Part shown: piece by piece, positions 1 to 8,298 of the stretch
Layout of the letters: every line of letters starts with the position of its first letter
Position numbering within the stretch: the first letter of the stretch is position 1
NCBI GenBank assembly: GCA_907163375.1
Contig: CAJQUW010003059.1
Location: 62,001 to 126,000, forward strand
Length of the DNA: 64,000 nt
Reading direction: 5' to 3'
DNA from: Prostheceraeus crozeri
Taxonomy: Eukaryota; Platyhelminthes; Polycladida; Euryleptidae
Translations under genes and position numbers: made by a program
Notes under the pieces: generated by a model
The model's database searches: none
Told to the model about the DNA's origin: nothing
Seen by the model: the letters and a program-made list of their open reading frames with translations, nothing else

Positions 1-644
1 TTGGAAATACATTCTACTTTCAAACCTTGAATTATGGTGATGATGGCTTTTATCTTCAAGTTCCATTCTTCCACAGTAATGGTATGTCTACATCAGGGTA
101 TAGCAATATGAGACAAATGCGAGTGACTTTTCCAAAATGGCAACAGGTGATTCTTAAAACTATTGACTCTTTCGCGAAAGAATGTGTTGAGCTGCCTGAA
201 AGTGCTCCCACTCATTGGAGAAAGGCATTAGAGGAAGGAGTTGGTTATAAGGAATTGCCGGAATTCGATACACTGTTTTTAAAACTATCGGATCATTTTC
301 AAGCATTCGATCTCTTTACAAACGCGATGGAATGTGAGGATCTCAAACGGGGCCGCTATATGGGCTTAGTGCACGTTACCGGACTTTATATTGGCTCACA
401 TGGTTCGACTGGTAAAGTCGCATCTTTGCAAATGAAGGTTCTTCAACTAGTCTATGAACCACTACCAATTGATAAATGTTTAATTAACATTGATAAGACT
501 GCTTCAAGTGATGGGAAGGAAGAGAGCAAAAAGCGAGGGCGGAAATCTAAAGATGGGAATCCTAAATTGAAGTTGAAGCGCCAAGATGATGACTTGAAAA
601 CTTTCTATATTCCTAATTGTGATGAGGAAACACAAATGTTTTAA
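1..644 (+). CDS. Putative ssDNA-binding/PC4-like Polinton protein, 5' partial
   Basis: The frame is open from base 3 with no stop, so the N-terminus lies outside the window; the TTG at 27 is not a convincing start. About 213 codons are visible. The protein is clearly homologous to the spliced 235-aa protein at 48640-49415 and in both palindrome arms: they share a segment of the type V-x-GLYxGxH followed by K-x-ASL and Y-x-P-x-P. The tail is strongly basic (KKRGRKSK), like the KRKS tail of the relatives. A stretch with a W-x-x-hydrophobic-x-x-x-I pattern recalls PC4/p15 or an OB-fold, so ssDNA binding during element replication or transcription is an inference, not a recognised domain. An AATAAA lies 55 bases downstream, and the packaging ATPase follows on the same strand. 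Confidence 0.7.
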   Translation, partial: GNTFYFQTLNYGDDGFYLQVPFFHSNGMSTSGYSNMRQMRVTFPKWQQVILKTIDSFAKECVELPESAPTHWRKALEEGVGYKELPEFDTLFLKLSDHFQAFDLFTNAMECEDLKRGRYMGLVHVTGLYIGSHGSTGKVASLQMKVLQLVYEPLPIDKCLINIDKTASSDGKEESKKRGRKSKDGNPKLKLKRQDDDLKTFYIPNCDEETQMF

Positions 645-698
645 TTTGTAAATGTTTTAATTTGTAAATGTAACTTGAAAGTTTCTATTCTGAATGTA

Positions 699-704
699 AA
701 TAAA
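699..704 (+). terminator. Poly(A) signal AATAAA
   Basis: An AATAAA lies about 55 bases after the stop of the first gene. A GT-rich stretch (tgtgtctgttttgttgtt) follows about 15 bases later, which is the usual animal cleavage/polyadenylation arrangement. It would end the first transcript before the ATPase gene. Confidence 0.5.
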
Positions 705-785
705 CGTGATCTGGAACATGTGTCTGTTTTGTTGTTCCAAGCAAAATTAGCGGGATGATGAGTTTAATGTTAATGGGATTATAAG

Positions 786-1421
786 ATGACAGATTTTCGT
801 CTATTCACTGATCGCACAATGTGTGTCGCTGGACCAAGTCAGTCCGGTAAAAAAACATTTGTAACTGAATTGCTAAAATATAGAAATGAAATGTTTAACA
901 AGGAAATTAAGAGAGTCAAATGGTATTATGGAATATTTCAACCACAACTACATTCTGCACTTCACCAGAAAGGTTATGAGGTGAAGCAAGGGTTGCCATC
1001 AACTGAGGATATCAAAGCAGGTGACTTACTAGTATTAGATGATCTATTACGAGAAAGCAAATCTTCAAAGGATGTAACTGAAATGTTCATTCAAACTGCA
1101 CATCATAGGGAAGCTTTTATTATCTACATCACCCAAAACATCTTCGATGGAGGGAAAGAGCAAAGAACTAGAAGTTTGAATACACATTATTTGGCAATAT
1201 TTAAAAATCCAAGAGATAGCAGTCAGATACATCATCTCAGTAGACAGATATTACCTCAACAACCTAAAGTACTTTCAAAAATATATGAAGATGTAACAAA
1301 GAAACCACATGGTTATCTATTTATTGATCTAACCCAGGAATGTCCGGAACGACTTCGATTTCGAACAAATATCATACCTAATTTCGCTGAACCAATGACA
1401 GTTTTCTCGGTTCACAGTTAG
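786..1421 (+). CDS. Polinton A packaging ATPase (A32/FtsK-HerA type)
   Basis: 211 aa, the size expected for the Polinton genome-packaging ATPase that pumps DNA into capsids. The P-loop is at residues 16-23 (GPSQSGKK) and the Walker B segment LLVLDDLL at about 81-88. TQNIFDGGKEQRTRSLNTHY at about 118-137 matches the sensor/arginine region of the family. The intact copy in Polinton B (51421-52038) has GPSHAGKT. Here the P-loop Thr/Ser that coordinates magnesium is replaced by Lys, a change likely to impair catalysis and consistent with a decaying element. The ATG at 786 gives the MTDFRLF start that aligns with MDFRLQ of copy B. The conserved partner gene follows 39 bases downstream. Confidence 0.93.
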   Translation: MTDFRLFTDRTMCVAGPSQSGKKTFVTELLKYRNEMFNKEIKRVKWYYGIFQPQLHSALHQKGYEVKQGLPSTEDIKAGDLLVLDDLLRESKSSKDVTEMFIQTAHHREAFIIYITQNIFDGGKEQRTRSLNTHYLAIFKNPRDSSQIHHLSRQILPQQPKVLSKIYEDVTKKPHGYLFIDLTQECPERLRFRTNIIPNFAEPMTVFSVHS

Positions 1422-1460
1422 TTTTAAGCAATGTACTTTGTTGCCTTATTATTTTCAAAC

Positions 1461-2111
1461 ATGTCGTATTCAAAGATGGTAGTCATTCCTCAAGAGGAGT
1501 ATGTACAATTGACTACATTACAAAGTGCACAGGATGTCAAAAATATAGATCAACCTATTACGAATCAACTTAAGGAACTAACACAAAAGGATATGGAAAT
1601 TCAGAAGATTAAGGATCCCTATCGACGAATGCAGTTAGCAGCTGAAAACATTGACGAGAGGCGACAGATTCGTGACAAGTTGCGACGATTTATAACCTTG
1701 TCAACACCTCGACCATATCGTGTGCGCCCTGAGCGATTATTTGACTTCATTGATCCACATGTGAAGTTCAATGAGAGAGGGGATAAAATAGATGAAACAA
1801 CTGGTGATGTTATTAGAAATAGTCACATAGATGACCTTCTACAATATGCTGTCAGAGATGTAAGGCGAAAACTAGGTGCACCACAAGGGTGGTCATATTT
1901 TCAGAAAATTTTATCTGATCAAAATGTACCTCACAATATTATTGGAGGACCGACTGTGAATGAATTGGATAAGGGTCACTTACAAGATGGATCAAAGAGT
2001 AAAACACCCACGATGGCGGTCAAGCGAGAGCTTCATGATCCCGATGATCTGCAACCAAAAAGAGCTACTAGGCGTTCAATGCGTGTTGTGAAGGAGTATA
2101 GTAAATATTAA
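1461..2111 (+). CDS. Conserved Polinton protein between ATPase and integrase
   Basis: 216 aa from the ATG at 1461. The frame is open upstream to 1431, but the start MSYSKMVVIPQEEYVQL aligns exactly with the second copy at 52035 (MSSYSRMIVIPQDEYVQL), which fixes the start. Conserved blocks include a D-RG-I segment at about residues 105-110, a YA-RD-R stretch, and a P-GWSYF-ILx-NVP motif near 150. The C-terminus is basic and probably disordered. A family like this sits beside the ATPase in many Polintons. No enzymatic motif is visible and its role, perhaps virion assembly, is unknown. Confidence 0.8.
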   Translation: MSYSKMVVIPQEEYVQLTTLQSAQDVKNIDQPITNQLKELTQKDMEIQKIKDPYRRMQLAAENIDERRQIRDKLRRFITLSTPRPYRVRPERLFDFIDPHVKFNERGDKIDETTGDVIRNSHIDDLLQYAVRDVRRKLGAPQGWSYFQKILSDQNVPHNIIGGPTVNELDKGHLQDGSKSKTPTMAVKRELHDPDDLQPKRATRRSMRVVKEYSKY

Positions 2112-2145
2112 GCAAATATGAATTAAGCCTTGCCTCTCTCATATC

Positions 2146-2472
2146 ATGTCGTTACAAAAACTTTGCTGTTGTTTGAAATCTGCGCTCGAAGGTAAACGAG
2201 AAGAGGGCATAGAGGTTGATATCAATTGTGTTAGCAGTTGCTGTGCGAGTAATACGCGTGCAAATCAGAACAAAGACGATGAGTACAGCAGTGAAACTCA
2301 GAAAGATTTATTACGATTTAAATCATCCCACAAGTTTCAGTCGTCCGGAGGTTCTAGCTCGTGCAGCAGGTGTGGGAATAGAGAAAGTCAAGAAGTGGTT
2401 GAGGAGTCAACCGACTTACACTCTTTACAAAAATGCGAGAAAGCGGTTTCCAACAAGAAAATATGTTGTTAA
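2146..2472 (+). CDS. Small Cys-rich ORF overlapping the integrase 5' end
   Basis: 108 aa, with ATG 34 bases after the upstream stop. The N-terminal 40 residues are rich in cysteine (CCC, then C and CC clusters), while the rest, which overlaps the integrase frame for about 190 bases, is polar and Ser-rich. Polinton B has an ORF in the same place (52729-52944, 71 aa), also Cys-rich and also ending inside the integrase in the same relative frame. Position and cysteine content are conserved although the sequence is not, which argues for a real product, either a small zinc-binding protein or an N-terminal piece joined to the integrase by frameshifting or splicing. Function unknown. Confidence 0.5.
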   Translation: MSLQKLCCCLKSALEGKREEGIEVDINCVSSCCASNTRANQNKDDEYSSETQKDLLRFKSSHKFQSSGGSSSCSRCGNRESQEVVEESTDLHSLQKCEKAVSNKKICC

Positions 2473-3361
2473 CAATATATATAGTCAATGGCAAGCGGAC
2501 TTGGCTGACATGCAACAGATATCACAGTACAATGATGGCTACAAATACATCTTAACTGTAATAGATATTTTATCTCGCTATGCTTGGGCACGTGCGCTGA
2601 AATCTAATCGAGGACCAGAAGTTGAAGCGGCTTTTCAGAGCATTTTCGATGAGGGGCGTGTTCTGCAAAGAATACAGACCGATCAAGGGAAGGAATTCGA
2701 AAACTCTCATGTTCGAAGTCTCCTTAAAAGTGATAATGTGGAATTGTTTAGTGTCAAAAGTGCTTATAAAGCTGCCATGGTTGAGAGGTTCAATCGCACA
2801 CTGAAGACAAAAATATGGCGCTATTTCACTGCAAAAAATACACATGTTTGGGTAGGTGAGCTGCAGAAATTTGTTAAGAATTACAATGAAAGCTACCATC
2901 GAATCATTAAGATGAAACCAGTTGCTGTTACCCCAGATAATGCGATGGATGTATGGCTTCGATTGTATGATAAGAAAGCGAAAAACATCTCCAATGAAAA
3001 GAAAATTAATTTTGGTGATAGAGTTCGGATTTCAAAGGTTAAGTCTACATTTGAGAAGGGGTATCTACCTAATTGGACTGAAGAAGAGTTTTTTGTGGAT
3101 GAAGTAAATACAAAATGTAGACCCACCATGTATAAACTAATAGATGGCAATCCAATTGAAGGAAAATTTTACTCATATGAATTGCAAGTAGTAGACAGAA
3201 GTGAAGAGGTGTATATGATTGACAAAATAATTAGGTGGAAAGGTCATGGCAATCAAAGGAAATATCTAGTTAAATGGAAAGGATATCCTGATTCATTCAA
3301 TAGCTGGATAACGCACCAGGATCTACAAAATGTGGAGGTGGGAGACACTCGTAACTTTTAA
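2279..3361 (+). CDS. Polinton A integrase (RVE core plus chromodomain)
   Basis: 360 aa from the ATG at 2279 (MSTAVKLRKIYYD), chosen because it aligns with copy B; the frame is open further upstream. It has an N-terminal helical region (about 20-65) and then the RNase H-fold core with the catalytic triad D74 (WQAD), D135 (TDQGKEF) and E169 (VERFNRT). The spacing between the last two is 33 residues, as in Polinton integrases. An SH3-like segment (GDRVRISK) precedes a C-terminal chromodomain at about 310-350 (YLVKWKGYPDSFNSWI). Such integrases insert element ends and produce 6-bp target duplications; the chromodomain may bias insertion to marked chromatin. The frame is undamaged even though other genes of this element are broken. 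Confidence 0.95.
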   Translation: MSTAVKLRKIYYDLNHPTSFSRPEVLARAAGVGIEKVKKWLRSQPTYTLYKNARKRFPTRKYVVNNIYSQWQADLADMQQISQYNDGYKYILTVIDILSRYAWARALKSNRGPEVEAAFQSIFDEGRVLQRIQTDQGKEFENSHVRSLLKSDNVELFSVKSAYKAAMVERFNRTLKTKIWRYFTAKNTHVWVGELQKFVKNYNESYHRIIKMKPVAVTPDNAMDVWLRLYDKKAKNISNEKKINFGDRVRISKVKSTFEKGYLPNWTEEEFFVDEVNTKCRPTMYKLIDGNPIEGKFYSYELQVVDRSEEVYMIDKIIRWKGHGNQRKYLVKWKGYPDSFNSWITHQDLQNVEVGDTRNF

Positions 3362-3401
3362 GCTAATATAGCATGTGTCTTCTTCCATATATGAGTTTAA
3401 C

Positions 3402-4076
3402 ATGTCTACTAACTTCAACATCATTCTTCCAAGCAATAGCAACCCCAAGATATTCCCAAGTAACAAACTATCTCTCTACTCTGTTGAATTCGCTAATGCA
3501 ATTACTCTGCATGGACCCCATGAAGTTGCTTTAACTGAAATTACTTATTACAACGATATCAGTTTGCTAAAGAACAACTATTTTGAATTACATAAAGAAG
3601 TGCGAGAGAAGGATGATTGCTTTCGCATATTTCAAAATAGTCTACATGGTACATGGGCTTTTCATCATCTAACTTTACATCCTTTTTCAACATCTTTACC
3701 ATCTGTCCAAAACATGATTAAAATTCAAAAGGCATTTGCAACGTCAACTTTTGATTCTAAGGTTCCCACAATGAGCTTGCAAGATACAGAAAAGGAAATC
3801 GGTAGAATGTTTGAACGAATAAATGATCTCTTCAAGCTGACTTTGAATAAATTCCACAAACCAGTCATAAAGGGGTCAACAAAATTGATGAAGGAGGGGA
3901 AGCATGTTCTTTTTGTATTAGGTAAGGATTTGAGTCATACTTTTCGGTATTCCAGAACAACTTTCTCATCAAGGTATTGGTACAATGGACGTGGTGGAAT
4001 TCGGAGAGGAAAGTCACGGATTTTCAATGTAGAATTGTGCCATTGTATGCATTACAAAAAAGGAGCATCCGAGTAA
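3402..4076 (+). CDS. Penton/minor-capsid-like protein, N-terminal part (split gene)
   Basis: 224 aa from the ATG at 3402. It opens with the family hallmark FNIILPSNSNPKIFP and a segment ending HEVALTEITYY, equivalent to the L-x-G-x-WEVGL-x-E of Polinton penton-like proteins. Near the end, LGKDLSHTFRY matches the recurrent LS-x-x-L-x-x-x-LGF motif. The normal protein is about 500 residues. Here the frame stops at 4076 and resumes in another frame at 4085, so this is one gene broken by a frameshift, or less likely two cooperating ORFs. Two tandem relatives in Polinton B (57542-58929 and 58981-60501) are split as well. Confidence 0.7.
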   Translation: MSTNFNIILPSNSNPKIFPSNKLSLYSVEFANAITLHGPHEVALTEITYYNDISLLKNNYFELHKEVREKDDCFRIFQNSLHGTWAFHHLTLHPFSTSLPSVQNMIKIQKAFATSTFDSKVPTMSLQDTEKEIGRMFERINDLFKLTLNKFHKPVIKGSTKLMKEGKHVLFVLGKDLSHTFRYSRTTFSSRYWYNGRGGIRRGKSRIFNVELCHCMHYKKGASE

Positions 4077-4150
4077 AAAATTAATTTGAGGTCATTAGAA
4101 GTGTTGAAGACTTTGCAAGAAAGTTTCAAGGATCAGTGCCAGAAACGTTG

Positions 4151-4978
4151 ATGACTTGTGAATATAAGAAAGAGAAAGTAACTTTATTTACTGTCAAAAC
4201 GGAGGCAGAATTTATCGTTTTTACTAAAAAGACACCATTGGAAAAGTCTGATTACGCTGTTATTGAATTCGGACCTGAAATGATTGGGGTGTTTAAGGGC
4301 CTTGAAAGCGCACCTTGGTTGACAGAATTAAATGATACATTCAAGGTTCAATTGTCCTCTTCTAAACTCAAAGCATCAACAAATGCTTCATGGGATATCC
4401 ACGTATACAGCGAAGACATATTGGGTGATGAATTGTCTACTTCCAGTGAACTTGTAAAAAGAGTTAATTTGAACATTGAAAGCTTGAAAACGCCATCTGA
4501 ATTGTGTACAAAGTTAAATGAGTTTGGTGTAGATTACCTTGATGCAGATGAATATCACTTTTCTTATGACCCACATAAGAAACGCATGATTGTAAAGGTA
4601 GGGAAGAACTCTCTTATCAAGCTGGATAGCGTGTTAACGACCACATTGGGATTCTCAAAATCAACTATTTATGAAAGCACATCAATAGGTGATACAGCCC
4701 CATCACTAGAGCGTGATATAAGTAACTTATACGTCTATTGTAGCATTATTAAATATACAAGGGTTGGCGACATTGAGGCCCCACTTCTGCGCACATTTCC
4801 TCTCTCATCCGTAAGGAAGCAACTAATCAATCGAGAATTTTTTAACACAATGTATCTACCAATCAGCCGAAATTACATCAATAGAATTGACATATCAATT
4901 CATGATGACGCAGGAGAAGTAGTACCGTTCTGTGGTGGTGTTACTGTTTTGACCCTACATATTAGGTCACGAGAATAA
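4151..4978 (+). CDS. Penton/minor-capsid-like protein, C-terminal part (split gene)
   Basis: 275 aa from the first ATG at 4151, but the frame is open and homologous back to 4085, just after a TAA at 4082, so the true product was the continuation of the gene at 3402. It holds the second LS-x-x-L-type motif (LTTTLGF), then LYVYCSII, VGDIEAPLLRTF, and the C-terminal DISIHDDAGEVVPF block. These are typical of the C-terminal half of Polinton penton/minor capsid proteins. It stops 43 bases before the next gene. Role: capsid vertex or cement protein, inferred from the family. Confidence 0.7.
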   Translation: MTCEYKKEKVTLFTVKTEAEFIVFTKKTPLEKSDYAVIEFGPEMIGVFKGLESAPWLTELNDTFKVQLSSSKLKASTNASWDIHVYSEDILGDELSTSSELVKRVNLNIESLKTPSELCTKLNEFGVDYLDADEYHFSYDPHKKRMIVKVGKNSLIKLDSVLTTTLGFSKSTIYESTSIGDTAPSLERDISNLYVYCSIIKYTRVGDIEAPLLRTFPLSSVRKQLINREFFNTMYLPISRNYINRIDISIHDDAGEVVPFCGGVTVLTLHIRSRE

Positions 4979-5021
4979 GGCTTTACGCTATTATGCCTTC
5001 CATAGTTATTCAATAGTCATA

Positions 5022-5504
5022 ATGACAGGCATTTACAGTAGACCATCATATCAGAGCGGTTATCCCGTGTTTGTTGGAGGTAGACGACAAGTTGGAGGAG
5101 GCATATTTGGTGCACCAAGACGTATGGTTCTTCCAACACTCAAAAAGTATGGCGTACCAATCATGAAGCGTGTTGGAAGCAGGGCTTTATATTTTGGTGC
5201 AAATGTTGCAGCTGATGCGCTTCAAGGTGAGGATATCGGTGAATCTATGAAAATGCGCGCGCAGCAATCTGCCATAGACGCATTAGATGATTTAACAAAG
5301 ACGAGACGTTCAGTTCGGAAGAAGCGTAGGAAGTCAAGACAAGTTGGATCCGGTCGAGTTACTAAGCAAAGACGCAGGAAAAGTAAAAAGCCGACTAGAG
5401 CAGCACGTTCTAAATCTAGACGTTGTGTGAAAGCAAGAAAGCGCAAACGAAATTCCACAGCGACTAGAAACAAGTCAAAACGAAGGAAGACAACATATTT
5501 GTAG
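5022..5504 (+). CDS. Small basic virion-associated protein (GRRQ-GG family)
   Basis: 160 aa. The N-terminus IYSRPSYQSG, then GGRRQVGGGIFG, is shared with the gene at 54037 in Polinton B (FYSRPSYVSGGG, GARRQRGGSILG). A hydrophobic/amphipathic middle is followed by about 60 residues dominated by Lys and Arg, as expected for a DNA-condensing core or minor capsid protein. It sits immediately before the major capsid gene (11 bases), as in many Polintons. The comparison with adenoviral minor/core proteins such as pVI or pX is an analogy only. The start is ATG 5022. Confidence 0.7.
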   Translation: MTGIYSRPSYQSGYPVFVGGRRQVGGGIFGAPRRMVLPTLKKYGVPIMKRVGSRALYFGANVAADALQGEDIGESMKMRAQQSAIDALDDLTKTRRSVRKKRRKSRQVGSGRVTKQRRRKSKKPTRAARSKSRRCVKARKRKRNSTATRNKSKRRKTTYL

Positions 5505-5514
5505 AGCTAATACG

Positions 5515-6798
5515 ATGCAGAGTATCAATTCGGCTTTGTGTTTCTTCGATTCTCCCCCTCATCAGACAGACATCATCTCCTCAACAATTGTAGACATAGT
5601 CCCCACAACAAATATCGATGGTAACCAGCAGCCTATTCAGTTTGATATACCTGCCAATCCTCAAGATTATATTGACTGTCAATCCATTGATTTAGAGTTG
5701 TGTATACAAATTAAGAAGACTGATGGTACAAATATCGATTCATCCAAGGATAAAGTGGGATTAGCAAATCTTCCTATTGCCAGTCTGTTCTCAGATGTGT
5801 ATCTAATATTGAATGACAAACAGATTGAAGGAGGGGATCGAGCATATCCATATGGTGCATATATACATACAATGACTCAATTTCAAAAGCAAGCTAAACA
5901 GTCACACTTGCAAGTTTCTGGGTGGTATGATGATCAGCAAGGGAAATTTGATGATGTCTCAAATACAGGGTTGAAAAGACGAATGGATTTAACAGCGGAT
6001 TCAAAGGAATTATACTTGAAAGGACCCGTCTATCTTGATTTCCTTCGTCAATCTAGATATCTGCTATCACAGGTTAAAATGCAAATAAAATTTATTCGTG
6101 CAAATCCTGAGTTCGTGTTAATGGCTTTTGGAGCTACAAACTATCAAGTCAACATAAGTAATGCCGTGCTCAATGAAAGGCGAGTAACAATGAGCCCGTC
6201 AGTCATCAACGAGCATGCGACAGGATTGAGGAAAAACAATGCAATATATCCAGTTAATCACAGTGTGTTGACAAACTTCACAATTGGTGCGGGATCATCC
6301 TCACATGCCTACCCAAATCTTTTTCCCACTGAAATGCCAAAGGCGGTGTATATCACATTTGTGGAAAATGAGGCATTCATTGGTGCTTTTGAAAAGAATC
6401 CATTCAATTTCCAACACTTTAATGTTAGCAAACTAGCACTCTACCAGGATGGGAAATTTGTATCTTGCAAAGCATATGAGCCTAATTTCAAAGATGGTAA
6501 ATTCGCACGTGAATATGGTTCTACTTTCACCGCCCTCAACATGTTTAATACAGATGATTCAAATGGAATTACAATGGATATGTACAAGAATGGCTACTTC
6601 TTCATTATGTACAGCCTCACAGCAGATGCAGATCTAGGTGGTGAAAGCGTAGGAGTTACAAAGCCTGGAAATCTACGACTGGAGGTATCATTTGAGTCAC
6701 CTTTGAAGAAAACAATTACTTGTCTCATTTATGCTATCTATGATAGCAAAGTTGAGATAACAAGAATGAGAGACGTGACTGTCAGCTATCAGAGATGA
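5515..6798 (+). CDS. Polinton A major capsid protein (double jelly-roll)
   Basis: 427 aa from ATG 5515. It aligns along its whole length with the 425-aa protein at 54494: the start FFDSPPHQTDIISSTIVD matches LFDQQAIQTDILSSSIVD, and there are shared blocks around PIQFDIP, DYIDC, LDFLRQSRYLL, HATGLRKNNAIYPV, MFNTDDSNGITM and the C-terminal VEITRMRDV. This is the vertical double-jelly-roll capsid family of Polintons, the basis for regarding them as viruses. The gene is undamaged. The protease ATG overlaps its stop by four bases (ATGA), suggesting coupled translation or a shared late transcript. Confidence 0.92.
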   Translation: MQSINSALCFFDSPPHQTDIISSTIVDIVPTTNIDGNQQPIQFDIPANPQDYIDCQSIDLELCIQIKKTDGTNIDSSKDKVGLANLPIASLFSDVYLILNDKQIEGGDRAYPYGAYIHTMTQFQKQAKQSHLQVSGWYDDQQGKFDDVSNTGLKRRMDLTADSKELYLKGPVYLDFLRQSRYLLSQVKMQIKFIRANPEFVLMAFGATNYQVNISNAVLNERRVTMSPSVINEHATGLRKNNAIYPVNHSVLTNFTIGAGSSSHAYPNLFPTEMPKAVYITFVENEAFIGAFEKNPFNFQHFNVSKLALYQDGKFVSCKAYEPNFKDGKFAREYGSTFTALNMFNTDDSNGITMDMYKNGYFFIMYSLTADADLGGESVGVTKPGNLRLEVSFESPLKKTITCLIYAIYDSKVEITRMRDVTVSYQR

Positions 6799-7100
6799 GT
6801 AACTTAAGCAACATAGAAATCTTGAGGAAAATGAGGAAAGCTCATCCCTACTCCAAGACAATATTTCTCAATGTCTTTTCTAGAGATAATTTACCTGATT
6901 CAATTCCTTTCTATCCTTGTTCGCTTATCATCAATACGGATACCAACAATCTTCCCGGAAAACATTGGATTGCTGTATACATCAATCGTTATAAAGTGGC
7001 CGAATATTTTGACCCTCTTAATCAACCTCGTTTACATGATATCGCATTATGGATGAACAGGTTCTCCTGGACTGTTAGGAAAGTGACGAGAGACCATTGA
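6795..7100 (+). pseudogene. Adenain-like maturation protease, truncated
   Basis: 101 aa against 153 aa in Polinton B (55771-56232). It keeps the catalytic histidine (GKHW, H57) and the acidic residue (YFDPLNQP, D73) of the C5/Ulp1-like cysteine protease family. The reading frame ends before the segment with the oxyanion Gln and nucleophilic Cys (the ST-CG motif in copy B). After the stop, another frame around 7085-7190 still resembles the family's C-terminus, so a deletion with frameshift removed the active-site cysteine region. The protease would process capsid proteins; this copy should be inactive. Confidence 0.8.
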
Positions 7101-7303
7101 AAAATTACTGTAAAAGTGCTTTAGAATTATTTTCAAAAAACTGTGATAAAAATAATGTAATTCTTACTAAATATGTCGAAACAGTTTTGAAATAAAGTTT
7201 TATGTTGTATCATTAACTTGCTCTCTTTTTTTCCAAAACAAGGGTTTATAAGGAAAACAAAAGCATGTTCATATTTCATTATCTATTCACATATATACAA
7301 AAT

Positions 7304-8233
7304 CTACAATTTGGTTTTCATGAAACATTTTTTCAAATCACATATGATGGGAGGCACATCACTTATGTCTTTGATGCCGGTTATCACAATCTTTCCATTA
7401 TGGAACACATGGACATGATATGGATGCCAGTTAGTCATTTGAGCTGCTGGAAATAACTCCACTTCATAATTTAGATTATGTGATGATGTAACTTTACGGA
7501 AGTCATAGTGATAGTGCAATTCACATAACACGGTCATTGTCTTCACTTTCCAATCAGATACTGAATCACCAAGTAAATGTTCCAAAGTAAAGTGTAGATA
7601 TGAGAGATCACCCTCCATGACCCTTCCAATACATTGGATTGTTCCATTTGGAAAGAATAGGATAGTGAGAGATTTATCCTTCCTCTGAATCCTCCATGTT
7701 AACATTGAGGGTCTTCCAAGATGTAAGCTCGTTGTCGGCTTCAATTTGCGTTTTATCAGTAACCATTGTTTCGGTTGGGTATATTCCTCTCGATCTCTTG
7801 TAGATTGAGTTTTGACTTTGCTTTTGTAGTTAACATCCGATTTACAACTTCCAACCGTTTGATGTCCTCCATCTTTAATGAATGACGTTACCTGTGGTAG
7901 TATCTCCCTTGTAAAGGTTTCCCATGTGACGTCACTGAAACGAAAAAATCGATATTCAACATCTTCACGTTTTGGTGAACAGACGTATAGTTTGACTGAT
8001 GAATCACACTTTATCCATACCTTGTCATCGAGAGGAATCTTGATCCGAGTCTTATGGTTGTCAATGAGATCCGCAAAGTCTTTCAGTGAAGGCAATGAGT
8101 CAATACTAATGCAAACGCCACGATGTTTTCGATCACTATTTGCTATTGAATGACGAAATGCTATTCTTTTAGAATTTGTTATGTGAACGTTTTGAACGTC
8201 ACTAAGTTTCCATGTTCTAATGTAATGAGGCAT
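7304..8233 (-). CDS. TBP-like protein with N-terminal extra domain
   Basis: 309 aa from ATG 8233 (a TTG 21 bases upstream is also in frame). Residues about 1-120 form an N-domain of unknown fold shared with 57127 and 57506 of Polinton B. After a polar linker, residues about 155-300 show the two-repeat core of TATA-binding protein. Repeat 1 has GRPSML and then ILFFPNGTIQCIG (186-203). Repeat 2 has YEVELFPAA (256-264) and HVFHNGKIVITG (275-286). Three of the four DNA-intercalating Phe positions of TBP are kept (about F194, F261, F277); the first Phe of repeat 1 is replaced in the GRPS segment. It probably binds TATA elements, perhaps those of the element itself. It is convergent with the protease and divergent from none; its start faces the hairpin repeats at 8299-8463. 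Confidence 0.85.
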   Translation of the reverse strand: MPHYIRTWKLSDVQNVHITNSKRIAFRHSIANSDRKHRGVCISIDSLPSLKDFADLIDNHKTRIKIPLDDKVWIKCDSSVKLYVCSPKREDVEYRFFRFSDVTWETFTREILPQVTSFIKDGGHQTVGSCKSDVNYKSKVKTQSTRDREEYTQPKQWLLIKRKLKPTTSLHLGRPSMLTWRIQRKDKSLTILFFPNGTIQCIGRVMEGDLSYLHFTLEHLLGDSVSDWKVKTMTVLCELHYHYDFRKVTSSHNLNYEVELFPAAQMTNWHPYHVHVFHNGKIVITGIKDISDVPPIICDLKKCFMKTKL

Positions 8234-8298
8234 GTTCCGAAAGCTATGTTTCAAATTTAGGTTTAATGTTTGCCTAAAGTTTGTTATTTTATTAGCTC

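Noticed and set aside
2279-3361. Retrovirus or LTR retrotransposon integrase
   Set aside because: No reverse transcriptase, gag or LTRs nearby; ATPase, capsid, protease and protein-primed polymerase identify a Polinton.
5222-5473. Antisense ORF over the basic virion protein
   Set aside because: A shadow of the Lys/Arg-rich codons on the plus strand; no homologue in Polinton B.
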